Source: Omphiscola glabra (taxonomy: Eukaryota > Mollusca > Gastropoda > Lymnaeidae). Taken from it: a stretch of 64,000 nucleotides of DNA. Below are positions 20,826-32,395 of the stretch, piece after piece. Under the pieces are notes generated by a model. It made no database searches, was not told the DNA's origin, and saw nothing but the letters and a program-made list of their open reading frames with translations. Numbering within the stretch: the first letter of the stretch is position 1; each line of letters begins with the position of its first letter. Both the position numbers and the translations under genes were made by a program. Location of the stretch: NCBI GenBank assembly GCA_964017045.1, contig OZ024810.1, forward strand, positions 17,422,704 through 17,486,703, read 5' to 3'.

Positions 20826-22452
20826 ATAATGTTTGGTCTTTACCTGAGACACTGGTCTGTGTTTGGTCTTTACCTGTGACACTGGTCTGTGTTTGGTCTT
20901 TACCTGTGTCACTGGTCTGTGTTTGGTCTTTACCTGTGTCACTGGTCTGTTTTTTGGTCTTTACCTGTGTCACTGGTCTGTGTTTTACCTGTGTCACTGG
21001 TCTGTGTTTGGTCTTTACCTGAGTCACTGGTCTGTGTTTGGTCTTTACCTGTGTCACTGGTCTGTGTTTTACCTGTGTCACTGGTCTGTGTTTGATGTTT
21101 ACCTGCGTCACTGGTCTCTGTTTTACCTGTGTCACTGGTCTGTGTTTGGTCTTTACCTGTGTCACTGGTCTGTGTTTGATGTTTACCTGCGTCACTGGTC
21201 TCTGTTTTACCTGTGTCACTGGTCTGTGTTTTACCTGTGTCACTGGTCTGTGTTTTACCTGTGTCACTGGTCTGTGTTTTACCTGTGTCACTGGTCTCTG
21301 TTTTACCTGTGTCACTGGTCTGTGTTTTACCTGTGTCACTGGTCTGTGTTTGATGTTTACCTGCGTCACTGGTCTCTGTTTTACCTGTGTCACTGGTCTC
21401 TGTTTTACCTGTGTCACTGGTCTGTGTTTTACCTGTGTCACTGGTCTCTGTTTTACCTGTGTCACTGGTCTGTGTTTGATGTTTACCTGCGTCACTGGTC
21501 TGTGTTTGATGTTTACCTGCGTCACTGGTCTCTGTTTTACCTGTGTCACTGGTCTGTGTTTGATGTTTACCTGCGTCACTGGTCTCTGTTTTACCTGTGT
21601 CACTGGTCTCTGTTTTACCTGTGTCACTGGTCTGTGTTTTACCTGTGTCACTGGTCTGTGTTTTACCTGCGTCACTGGTCTCTGTTTTACCTGTGTCACT
21701 GGTCTGTGTTTGGTCTTTACCTGTGTCACTGGTCTGTGTTTGGTCTTTACCTGTGTCACTGGTCTGTGTTTTACCTGTGTCACTGGTCTGTGTTTTACCT
21801 GCGTCACTGGTCTCTGTTTTACCTGTGTCACTGGTCTGTGTTTGGTCTTTACCTGTGTCACTGGTCTGTGTTTGGTCTTTACCTGTGTCACTGGTCTGTG
21901 TTTGTTCTTTACCTGTGTCACTGGTCTGTGTTTGGTCTTTACCTGTGTCACTGGTCTGTGTTTGGTCTTTACCTGTGTAACTGGTCTGTGTTTGGTCTTT
22001 ACCTGTGTCACTGGTCTGTTTTTTGGTCTTTACCTGTGTCACTGGTCTGTGTTTGGTCTTTACCCGTGTCACTGGTCTGTGTTTGTTCTTTACCTGTGTC
22101 ACGGTCTAGTGTCTGATCTTTACCTGTGTCACTGGTCTGTGTTTTACCTGTGTCACTGGTCTGTGTTTGGTCTTTACCTGTGTCACTGGTCTGTGTTTGG
22201 TCTTTACCTGTGTCACTGGTCTGTGTTTGTTCTTTACCTGTGTCACTGGTCTGTGTTTGGTCTTTACCTGTGTCACTGGTCTGTGTTTGGTCTTTACCTG
22301 TGTCACTGGTCTGTGTTTGGTCTTTACCTGTGTCACTGGTCTCTGTTTTACCTGTGTCACTGGTCTGTGTTTGGTCTTTACCTGTGTCACTGGTCTGTGT
22401 TTGTTCTTTACCTGTGTCACGGTCTAGTGTCTGATCTTTACCTGTGTCAAAA
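20826..22452. repeat. 24/30-bp minisatellite, about 60 copies
   Basis: Tandem mixture of a 24-bp and a 30-bp unit, both containing TGTCACTGGTCTGTGTTT and ACCTG; the longer one adds GGTCTT or GATGTT. The pattern of long and short units repeats in blocks. Units divisible by three leave frames of up to ~490 codons open on both strands, none with coding features. It lies in the intron between the microexon at 20525 and the terminal exon at 23237. Confidence 0.96.
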
Positions 22453-22455
22453 AAA

Positions 22456-22610
22456 GGTAATAATGGGGGAGACTGCAATCAGGTTAGCACAAAAGGAAAT
22501 TAGTAAAACACAGTAAGGTTAAACCTGATCAAAGGAACGCAACAAAACAACGAACGTGTTGGCAGGAAGCCTTCATCAGCGAACAAACAGAAACACGAAT
22601 AAAATTAAAA
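22456..22610 (-). mobile_element. Penelope-like element terminal fragment
   Basis: The reverse complement of ~22500-22600 matches 5275-5360 (TTTGTTCGCTGAYGAAGGC and GTTGCGTTCCT). GGTAATAATGGGGGAGACTG at 22456 resembles 3656-3680. It is a second, very truncated copy of the 3.7-5.4 kb element, in opposite orientation. Confidence 0.6.
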
Positions 22611-23236
22611 AATATATAAAAAAATATATATATTATAATAAGCAGTAACATACAAAAATATTATGTCACGTATGTTCCCTTAAATCCACTTACTAGCTAA
22701 TGTGCAACTAACAAACAGAGTAGATATACATTTACAACCACGAAACTCTGAAAATATTGTGTATTTGTAAAAAATTTGAGAATTTTAAGTCAATACTGAA
22801 ATCAAAGTGATGACGTTCTATAGGGTTCCATGTCTAATTATTTAGCTGGAGAAATACGGTATACGTCTTGTGTTTAAATGTTTCTAGTTAAATAGATTGT
22901 CTTGAGAAGAATATTTACCCATAAAAAGTATCTTCTGAAGATGAGTAATTACTATTTAATAAAACAATTATTTCCATAATTTCAGCCAGTAAAATAGACC
23001 TTTCTTATCATAACTTATCTTATTATATCTTATATTATCTTATCTTACCATATTTTATATATTTCATACATTTCTTAGAAAGAAGCTTTACATTTTATAA
23101 GATTACAGATTAATTTTTCATACTTAGAAAATTGTTGTGACAGTGTTATTTTAGTTACTATTAAATGATACTGTTTAAAGAATTAAGACCAAACATACGT
23201 GTGTCTATATATGTATATCTATTTAAATCTCAACAG

Positions 23237-24152
23237 CATGTGTCATGAACTGACAGCAGTTCAAACGCCAAAAGACATTTCAGACACTGAAATAACATGC
23301 GTGCTCCCTGATAATCCCTACTTCAAATGCGCCCGAAACATCCACGGTTCAATGAGTCTTGAAATGATTAATTTTAACATATCTTCAGCCAAAAGACATG
23401 ATAGGATCCAATCTTCATACATCTCAACTGACTACAACTTCAAAATTTTGAGGGCCGGTCATCACCAAGGAGATCGCAACATCTTCGATGGCCGATACTG
23501 TGGCGTCCAGTGCTGTGCCATGGCTCTGGCAATAATTCTGAGATCGTCCATTCTGCCCATTTCTGATTGGACCTCAGACATAGTTACACAGAGTATGTTA
23601 GATGCCCATCGTTTTTATGCTTTGGTGCTGTATTTGCAATACGTCTTCCAGAACCGTGGGCTGCTTGAAAGAGCTCAAGACATATTTTCATACGATCTAC
23701 CGGGACGATATTTACGTGTTCAAGACTTTAACGTCGTTAAAGATTGTGTGAGTTTATTCGATACGTCGTTCTATTTAAGTTACGAAGCAGAGTCTCCGCT
23801 GTTTGGAAGTTTAATGGATAATTCAAATCCCAAAAGTCCAGTTGAAGGCCCAGGTAAAACATTGTTGGATTCACTTCATCAGTTGTTCAAGTTTCACAAT
23901 GCAGGGATTTTCATCGCAGGAGGCAAATCCCTGGCCGTCATTAGACACAGAGACAAATTTTACCTGTTTGATTCACATTCTTGTGGTCCCGCCGGTGAAC
24001 CAACAACAGACGGCAAGGCCTGCGTCATTCAAGTTGAAACATTGTTGGCGCTAGCAAACTGCTGCAAGCGATCTGCAGTTGATGAAACACTTACTTATAC
24101 TGTCGACCATGTTGATGTAACAGTGAGTCGTGTTAGTCCGGCATTAAATTAG
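23237..24152 (+). CDS. Herpesvirus tegument deneddylase-like (C76-type) cysteine peptidase domain, terminal exon
   Basis: After an acceptor (AAATCTCAACAG) a 304-residue frame runs from ATG 23238 to the stop. Numbered from that Met it has H-Q-G-D-R (Gln77), G-V-Q-C-C-A-M-A-L (Cys92), W111, L-D-A (121-123), and near the end L-A-V-I-R-H with F-Y-L-F-D-S-H (Asp245, His247). Gln, Cys and the Asp-x-His pair in this order and spacing are the catalytic layout known for the N-terminal ubiquitin/NEDD8-specific protease of herpesvirus large tegument proteins (MEROPS C76). A host protein using this fold would be expected to remove ubiquitin or NEDD8. The first base of the exon completes a codon left by the microexon, so the domain may be the cytoplasmic part of the Ig receptor; alternatively ATG 23238 starts a separate protein. 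The frame shows no lesion. Confidence 0.72.
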
Positions 24153-24173
24153 CTGTATGAAATATGAAAGATC

Positions 24174-24179
24174 AATAAA
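24174..24179 (+). promoter_or_regulatory. Polyadenylation signal AATAAA
   Basis: AATAAA lies 22 bases after the stop codon of the C76-like exon, followed by an A-rich then U-containing stretch. Its position supports 23237-24152 as a terminal exon. Confidence 0.6.
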
Positions 24180-24187
24180 ACTTTACC

Positions 24188-25691
24188 GAACTGTCAAGTA
24201 ACAGTTATGATCAACTGTGTGAGAAACGTGAACATTTCCATGCATTCCCAGTCGCTCTTGGTGAGAGCACAGGCGTTACTGACACAGCACAGCTCGCAAT
24301 CTATGTAGGCGGTATTCATAATTATTTTGAAGAGATGGAGAATTTGCTCAAAGTGATTCCATGCATGGCCAGACCACAGTTCAGGAGATATTCCACCAGC
24401 TGCGTGATGCCATTGTGGATGCTGGTTTACCGTGGAAAAAATTTTGCAGTACCAAAGAATGACAGAGCGCCATCAATGACGTGCAAAAAACAAAATGGAT
24501 TCGTGGCACGTGCTCAGAGAAAACTGGACTAGGAGGGTATGGAACAGGGCGTTGCTCTACACTGCATTATTCATCAGCAGGACTTTTGAAGCAAATGCCT
24601 GAATTTTGACAATGTGACGTGTGTTGTTGTGAAATGCATCAACTATATCAGATCCAGGGGCCTGAAGCACCGGCAGTTCCGCGACTTTTTAAAGGAAAAA
24701 TAAGATGATGCTATCTTCTTCACCGATATACGTTGGCTTAGTAAGGGAAGCGTCTTGAAAGTTTTTTTTTAAAATGTGAGAGCAGATTTTAAAGCATTCA
24801 CGGAGAAGGATGGTGTGGTTGTTCCTGTATTAATTGATCCCAAATCGCTCAGGGACTTGGCTTTTCTTGATTTTACACAGGAGCTGAATGTACTCAACAA
24901 GATATTACAAGGCCAGGGCTGCTGATCTGCAATTTTACTTTTGACAAAATCAGGGCAATCTGCACAAAACGTGTGTTATAGTTCTCAGAGAAACCTCTGC
25001 CATTTCCCAACATACAAAGTACTCATAGACTCGGGCACACCATCATATAATGATGCCATTGCAAAGCTACAGGAAGAATCTGATCACAGGTCTGCACACA
25101 TCCAAACATACAAAGACACTTTTCACATTTTCGCTGACCCTTTCTCCTTCCATCTGGAAGATGCCGCCTCCTTTTGCGCTTCAGGTGGAGCTGATTGATC
25201 TTAAGTGCAATCGCGAACTCAAGGCTAAGGTGAATGGAAAAACTGACAAGCTTGATCCATTTATGAGAGTATTGCCCCCCACATTCCTGGAGATTTCCGG
25301 GTTGTTCAAGCGCCTAATGTGCCTTTTTTTGTAGTACCTGTCTGTGTAAAAAGCTCTTTTGCACTATGAACTTTAACAAGTAAAAATTCAGGACAAACTG
25401 ATGAGCATCTTCAAGCTATACTGAGGGTCTCAATTGCTTCCTCACTAAAGCCAAATGATGCTCAGCTTTTTTAAGGTCTCCGACAACAAGGATTAGGAGA
25501 AAGTAAATAATGCCTAGTTCTTTAGAACCCTCAATATTTTTATCTTTTATTAATAAAGTTTGAGAAGATTGTAACATTTGTACTTTATTGAATTTTTTAT
25601 CGCTTTTTGTCTGTGGAATACTTGATGCGACCCATTGTCAGTCAGACTCTACCTCCTGCGGGCCCTGGATAATTTGTGTTTGAGACCCCTG
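24188..25691 (+). pseudogene. hAT-superfamily transposase fossil (ZBED/GTF2IRD2-like)
   Basis: Fragments in three frames read as one hAT transposase with many stops and frameshifts: T-D-T-A-Q-L-A-I-Y-V (catalytic-domain start), D-A-G-L-P-W-K-K-F-C, C-I-I-H-Q-Q region, D-V-x-W-L-S (24725-24745), F-A-D-P-F-S-F, and L-C-E-K-x-F near 25345 of the dimerisation region. The right end at 25618-25691 (CTACCTCCTGCGGGCCCTGG then GTTTGAGACCCCTG) matches the terminal inverted repeat seen in such elements. The left terminus is missing. It begins ~35 bp beyond the C76-like gene. Confidence 0.75.
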
Positions 25692-26289
25692 ACCTAGAAA
25701 ATTTTCAAAATCAACTATTTAATTTCACTGCAACACGAAAAACTCCCAATTATATCTTCTGCGCCTTACCCAATATATTAGGAGTTTAAAAGCATCGGGA
25801 GTTTAATACTCTATATGATCTCTAGCTCTCCCAAGACTATTTTCGTATATACCAAAGTCTAGACGTCTATTTCAGAAACCACTGACGTCATTATTAAAGA
25901 TAAAAATAGCTAAATGATAACACATGATTTGTTTTACTGCCAGGCTACTTTCCGGTCTACGTCATATAAATATTTGACGAGACTTTCAGTTGGAGAACTT
26001 CCCATCGTACTTTTTGCATGGTAAGACTAAGAGATGTGCGCTTTGCATATTTCTGATCTTGTATATTCTTCTTTATGACGATATTGTTCTATTGTCATTC
26101 AATTGTACTAAAACATTGTAAGTTACTTACGCAGAATTTCGTGCCATCGATATTTGTATTTCTTATTAAAAAGTAGTAGAATAAATAAATTGCTCTCTGT
26201 TATTCTCATTAGCGTTGTTATTGTTTGCTTTTGTACATGAATGTTTCAATTTGTGTTTTACGTTGCTTATATAACGACTGAATCTTAAC

Positions 26290-26645
26290 ACACTAAGGAA
26301 TGTTGTAATGATAGCCAGTCTTAACGCACTAAACATTGTTGTAATGATAGCCAGTCTTAACGCACTAAACATTGTTGTATTGATAGCCTATCTTAACGCA
26401 CTAAACATTGTTGTAATGATATCCAGTCTTAAAGCACTAAACATTGTTGTAATGATAGCAAGTCTTAACACACTAAACATTGTTGTAATGATAGCAAGTC
26501 TTAACGCACTAAACATTGTTGTAATGATAGCAAGTCTTAACACACTAAACATTGTTGTAATGATAGCAAGTCTTAACACACTAAACATTGTTGTAATGAT
26601 AGCCAGTCTAAACATACTAAACATTGTTGTAAAGATAGGCAATCC
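26290..26645. repeat. 36-bp minisatellite, about 10 copies
   Basis: Tandem 36-bp units containing CACTAAACATTGTTGTAATG and AGCAAGTCTTAA or AGCCAGTCTTAA. The unit is a multiple of three and keeps frames open on both strands; no coding evidence otherwise. Confidence 0.95.
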
Positions 26646-26822
26646 CTAGTTAATGTTGGTAAAAATCTAAACATCAAATTGGTCCACCATCGAGCAATTC
26701 TAAGTGTCCATTGTGTGATGGAATAAGTTTTCATGTAATCAGGTAAGCGGTCTTCATAGATAGAAGGAATTAATATTACGTGGCTACGATGTTTGCTACT
26801 CATTTATGACATATGTAATTTA

Positions 26823-27685
26823 AAAAGATAGGTGGATAGATGGATATATGGATAGATGGATAGATAGATAGATAAAAAGATAGATAGATAATAGATAGAT
26901 GGATAGATGGATGGATGGATTGATCGATGGATAGATAGATAGGTAGGTAGGTAGGTAGGTAAGTAGGTTGGTAGGTAGGCGGGAGGTAGTAGGTATGTAT
27001 GTAGTTAGTTGGTAGATAGGTAGGTAGATAGATAGGGAGATAGATAGATAATAGATAGATAGATAGATATATAGATAGATAGATAAATAGAGAGATAAGT
27101 AGACAGATAGATAGATATATAGTTAGATAGATATATAAATAGATAGATAAAAAGATAGACAGATAGATAGATAGATATAAAGTTAGATAGATAGATAAAT
27201 AGATAGATAGATAGATAGAGAGATGAATAGACAGTCAGACAGATAGACAGATAGATAGATAAATAGATAGATAGATATATGGGTAGGTAGATAGATAGAT
27301 AGATGGATGGATGGATGGATAGATAGATAGATAGATTCATAGATAGGTAGGTAGGTAGGTTGGTTGGTAGGTAGGAGTGAGTTAGGTAGGTAGGGAGGTT
27401 GGTATGTATGCAGTTAGTTAGGTAGATAGGTAGGTAAGTAGTAGGTAGATAGGTAGATAGATAGATAGATAATAGATAATGGATAGATGGATGGATAGAT
27501 AGATACGTAGGTAGGTAGGTAGGTAAGTAGGTTGGTAGTAGGTATGTATGTAGTTAGTTGGTAGGTAGGTAGATAGATAGGGAGATAGATAGATGGATAG
27601 ACAGACAGACAGATAGACAGATAGATAGATAAATAGATAGATATATGGTAGGTAGATAGATAGATAGATGGATAGACTGATTGAT

Positions 27686-27716
<31 letters not shown>

Positions 27717-27739
27717 TAGATGGATAGATAAATAGATAG

Positions 27740-27770
<31 letters not shown>

Positions 27771-27772
27771 GT

Positions 27773-27804
<32 letters not shown>

Positions 27805-27958
27805 TAGATTGATAGATAGATAGATAAATAGATAAAAAGATGGATAGATAGATAGATGGGTAGATAGATAGATAGATAGATAGATAGACAGACAAACAGA
27901 TAGATAGATAGATGTATGTATGGATGGATAGATAGATATATAGATCGATGGATTGATG

Positions 27959-27998
<40 letters not shown>

Positions 27999-28462
27999 TA
28001 TAGATAGATAGATAGATAGATATATAGATAGATAGATGTATAGATAGATAGATAGATATATAGATAGATAGATAGATAGATTGATGGATGGATGGATGGA
28101 CTGATAGATAGATAGACTGATGGATAGATAGATAGATAGATATATGGATGGATTGATGGATGGATAGATAGATGGATAGATAGATAGATAGATAGATAGA
28201 TGGATGGATTGATGGATGGATAGATAGATATATAGATAGATTTATAGATGAATGTATAGATAGATAGATAGATTGATGGATGGATTGATGGATGGATTAA
28301 TGGATGGATAGATAGATAAATAGATAGATAGATAGATAGATAGATAGATGGATGGATTGATGGATGGATAGATAGATATATAGATAGATATATAGATGAA
28401 TGTATAGATAGATAGATAGATAGATATATTGATGGATGGATTGATGGATGGATTGATGGATG

Positions 28463-28544
<82 letters not shown>
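26823..28544. repeat. GATA/GATG tetranucleotide array, ~1.7 kb
   Basis: Almost pure TAGA/TGGA/TAGG tetranucleotide repeats with internal higher-order blocks, for example around 28085-28340 and 28360-28500 where GATGGATTGATGGATGGA motifs recur at similar spacing. The final 80 bp are pure (TAGA)n. Confidence 0.98.
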
Positions 28545-28545
<1 letters not shown>

Positions 28546-29380
28546 TATTGCATCGTTAAAAGTCAGGGTAACATATGAAATTTACGTTAAACATCCCTTT
28601 CCAAAAATCAGTAATAAGACAACATTTATTTTTAAGAATTAAAAATATCTCTTTCCTTTGAAATCAATGGATGCATTTAAATAGCAAAGGGTTAGGACTA
28701 ATGGGGTGAAAGATAAATATTGAACAATAGTTGGTACACGTGATTGAAGAACGGAAACGGGTAAAAGGGACAGGAAGGGTTGATAACAGTTAGTTAGGGG
28801 ATGTAAAATGTAAGAATACATAGGTAAGAGACAAATGCGTGTCAAATGCAAAATATACTCCTGTTGAAAGTGAATAGGGCATCATTACGCCATAGGGACA
28901 GACTAAAAATGTGGAGATTAAGAAAGTGGTTTGACATTTTGTTCAAAATTATTGGAATTTTAAAGAACCTTAAGATAGTACATAATAGTATATTTATCTT
29001 TTTAGATTAGATTAGCAAATTTAGATGATCGTTCTTTGTATTTTTTAACATGTTATGTTTTGTTAGATTTGTGTTGAATAATTTATTTTTTTAAAAAACA
29101 CTTTATTCATGTGATCGACTTTCATAACTTATGACACTTATTTTATTGTAACATAAACACAATAAAGATATATTTAAATACCGAAGTTTGTTTTAGCTAT
29201 GTGCATTAGAAATAAACTGTGTCTACAATCTTTGTGAGCCGTAATACTGGGTGATTTAATCCAAACAATTCTTCATGTAAAAATCTGTTTATTAACCTTC
29301 CATGCAAAAATTAACACCACGCAATGACTTCAGCTTAGAAAGTATTACATTCTTTTGTCTGGTATCGATACTCAAAAGCT
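28545..29380. other. Unassigned AT-rich stretch
   Basis: No supported gene. ORFs here are short and without splice or homology evidence. Confidence 0.4.
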
Positions 29381-29381
29381 G

Positions 29382-29562
29382 TCACTCGTTATTCAATGTC
29401 ACCCGGTTGAACGCAGTGCATCGACCAGCACTGCTAAGGTTCATACATCGCTGCACGCACTCCTTGGTCGAAGACACATTGAGCGTCACACGGAGAGGTA
29501 TGTTTAGGACTGAGTCAAGGTGTCTTGCAATTGACGTGAAGGCGATGAATTCTCGATTTACT
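29382..29562 (-). pseudogene. PAN/apple-like exon with an in-frame TGA
   Basis: The minus strand reads V-N-R-E-F-I-A-F-T-S-I, then V-S-S-T-K-E-C-V-Q-R-C-M-N-L-S-S-A-G-R-C-T-A-F-N, a PAN/apple-like spacing of cysteines. Acceptor TTAG|A gives phase 2, matching the donor of the F5/8C exon at 33464. The frame ends in TGA at 29382-29384 exactly where the pattern N-x-E-C-x-L would place the next cysteine, and reading through gives further plausible residues (Q-L-L-S). Sequence just upstream resembles a decayed F5/8C C-terminus. Either this is a pseudo-exon of a lectin-like gene or the exon ends earlier at a weak donor. Confidence 0.4.
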
Positions 29563-29868
29563 CTAACTTGTATTCCAACAACATTCAGGAATTGGTATAA
29601 CACACGACGTGCAGAGAAAGGAAAGTAAAAGGCAATTTTCGTAGGTTAACAAAGTTGAACGAAATAACTTAGACCCTATCATACAATAACATTGGCTGAA
29701 AAGCTCTCGCCTTCTAAACAGCGTGGTCAGAAAATAGAGTGACACTTTGTACCATCTTTATCACTAATGTACTGGTTTGTTTGGTTATATAGACATTGGT
29801 TCTGCTTAGTGGTGAGTGGCAACTGTTGTTGGTGTTCCTTATTCGCTTGCTAAGATGACAAGGTTTTA

Positions 29869-30672
29869 TTACAGGTTGAGTACGATGGTTGTGTCACAAA
29901 TGACTGGTTTGGGGTTAAACAGCGGCGCTCCATTGCAGTGTAATTTATAATGTGTTTTGTTCGGGACTTGCCCATATCTGGCACCACTTTTATTTAATGA
30001 TACATGAGCTGAGGGTGCGATTTCCGGGATAAGTGTGTGTTGTTTTTGAGGTTTTGAAGGTAAAAGATTATTGGATGTCAACGTCTGGAAGGAAACATTA
30101 CTAGACTTTATTGGGTCTATCAATACATTCTCTTGTTTATAATTGTCAATAATGAATTTCTTAGTCTGTGTTATCTTCGTTGTATTCCTCGACGAATACT
30201 GAACTATCATAGAGAGGCGGAGCCTAGCATTAACCAACACCAATACTACTTGGTACGCGATGGGCCATACCTCACAGCACCATCTCATCTGTGACAGGTG
30301 GCCTGCCAGACCTTTTTGTGCCATGAATGCTTTCTCGCACGTGGGGACCATACGTTATTATGGGCCCAACTAGGATTTAACTTGATTTAGCTTTTTCTTG
30401 CCATGCTATTTCTTTAGACGTTAACTTTGCGCTCATTCTCTGAGAGTTTCGCTCCGACTGTGGTTCTGCCACGCCAACTGGCACAATCTATGGCAAGTGT
30501 TTCAAACGAATCAGAGTCTATGTCCACGGATTTAAATGAAGCTTTTAGACACTCTTTTAATCTGTTTTTCTGCCTACTAGCCGTGGTTTTCCCTCTGGAG
30601 AGTTCCCCCAACATTAGTCTTTTGAGAAGTCTTCTGTCTTGTCTTCTTGCAACATGCCCGGTGTTATTTTAG
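29869..30672 (-). mobile_element. Non-LTR retrotransposon C-terminal tail (decayed)
   Basis: From 30672 downwards the minus strand reads G-H-V-A-R-R-Q-D-R-R-L-L-K-R-L, then L-G-E-L-S-R-G-K and R-L-K-E-C-L-K-A-S-F, D-x-F-E-T-L-A, A-S-W-R. This is the post-RT tail of a widespread non-LTR family (GHVxRMxDxRLPKxLxxGEL, then a D-x-W-E-x-L-A-x-D-R-x-x-W motif), followed by a C2H2-like knuckle (T-C-E-K-A-F, K-G-L-A-G-H-L). Stops and a frameshift separate the parts. Confidence 0.65.
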
Positions 30673-30679
30673 ATTTTAG

Positions 30680-32085
30680 TTCTACCACTAAGTTAATATC
30701 ATCACACTCACATCCAATATACAATGGCAAACTCTCACCGACAAACTTATACTAATACTATTACTATACTATGGCTAGAAGAACACAGGTGGCTCAACCA
30801 ACGAATAATAAATATTTAATTACCAAAAGACGAATTAACTACACACAAATTACATACAATAAACACATATTAAGAATAACTAGTATATTCATGAATAATA
30901 TTAAATACGTATAGCTATGTTACGACTGGCAATCTTGTCCTGAAGTAAGCAGGTCAGGCAATGCCCAAATTCACACACAGCAGCAGTCGTTTTCGTTTGG
31001 CATCCTTCTCGCTCTGGTCACTCGTGCTGCGACGTCTCTGGTCACTCGCACGTAAGGTGTGGACTCCAACACTCTACAATGTGGCACACACTCCTGAGCT
31101 CCTGGCGGAATCTATGTTTATCTTTCGTAGGCCTTATTTGCATTTGGATTCTATAATTAGGATGTCAGCGTCAGTCTGGCCCTAACCGACCAACTCATAT
31201 TAAATCAACTGAACTGACTGGTCTATACTCATCTGTATACTGTAATGCACTCTACTGTATACTATTACTATACTGTATACTAAACTCAACTGTAATGACT
31301 ATACTCAACTATACTCACTATACTGAGCTATAATCTACTTTATTCTCCAGTATACTGACTGTAAATGAGAATAATAATGTAATACATAACTAAGACATTA
31401 GAGTCACACCATTAATCATTATTAATAATTAATCATAAGCTAACAGTACCTCAACTACAATACTAACATTTCTTAATAAAACCTAAAACTAAAACACATT
31501 GAAATTAACAAAACCAATGTAGCAAATTATGGATAAAAAAACTTCATCACAATAAATGCTAGCCAGGCCCTGCTGTCAAACTACACGTGAAAGAGGGCGA
31601 TAAATGATGGGGTCTGCCTTTTTATACCGTATCTGTTGTGTCAGCGTGGGTACTCATTGACCAGAACGCGCATTGTTTAAGTGGGTTACGGTCAAGGTGA
31701 CTAGGTTAAAATCCATTGTTCATTGTTATGAATATTTGGACCAGACTAGTTGCGCAATATCACGTGGGGTATGCAAGGTGAGAGTGTGAGCCAGCGGGTC
31801 TCAAAAAGGTGAGGACCAACGGGTCTCAAAACCTTGCTCATCTAGCTTGTCCCTTTTGTTGGAATGTGTGGATGCTTATACAATCGGCACCTTGTAGGCA
31901 TCTGTATCAGGGACACTGTCCTTCCAATTTATGATAATGATTTTTTGTAGGAAGCTTACGTGGAGATGGTTTAGTTGTCTAGCATGTCTGATGTACATCG
32001 TCCGCGTCTTTCTATCATATTTGCATTGTAACTATTACAGTTTTATATTACAATATCCAGGCATAAATAAAAAAAATAAAACATT
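30680..32085. other. No gene seen; possible LTR-like or other non-coding repeat
   Basis: AT-rich sequence with a short internal repetition (AGCGGGTCTCAAAA / AACGGGTCTCAAAA at 31793 and 31829) and alternating TACTATACT-type motifs at 31225-31350. It resembles transposon or LTR sequence in style, but no ends could be fixed. Confidence 0.3.
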
Positions 32086-32089
32086 CATG

Positions 32090-32395
32090 TTATTTGCCTT
32101 CTGCCATTGATTTCAATGCTGTCCTGTTCCGAACATGGCTTATAACTGTCGGGTAGCTAGATGAACACAGAAAAAAGTCGTACGGAGTGCGCTCTTTTGA
32201 AGCGCTAGCGCCAAAGTTATGGAATATTTTACCTCCATCTTTGAGGAGTACTGACAAGGACAGAAAATTATTTAGGAAAAATTTAAGACTTATTTGCTTA
32301 ATAGATTTGATGACACCTGAGCGCAGTGAGCATGCTAAAGTAGCATGGATACCAGCGCTATAGAAGTATCCAATCAATCAATAAATTTAGGAAAC
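32090..32395 (+). mobile_element. CR1/L2-like retrotransposon 3' end
   Basis: The plus strand reads S-Y-G-V-R-S-F-E-A-L-A-P-K-L-W-N-I-L-P-P-S-L-R followed by F-R-K-N-L-R, the usual extreme C-terminus of CR1/L2/jockey-type RT proteins (SYGxRxFxxxxPxLWNxLP). A GCGCTATAGAAGTATCCAAT segment and a (CAAT)n tail complete the 3' UTR. Only ~300 bp remain. Confidence 0.7.

Noticed and set aside
20797..22516. Several 70-490 codon frames on both strands
   Set aside because: All lie inside the 24/30-bp minisatellite; openness follows from unit length divisible by three.
27005..27895. Ile-Tyr-Leu-Ser repeat proteins
   Set aside because: Translation of the GATA tetranucleotide array.
29382..29384. TGA as a selenocysteine codon
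   Set aside because: No SECIS candidate was identified, and the position is a structural disulfide cysteine; pseudogenisation is simpler.
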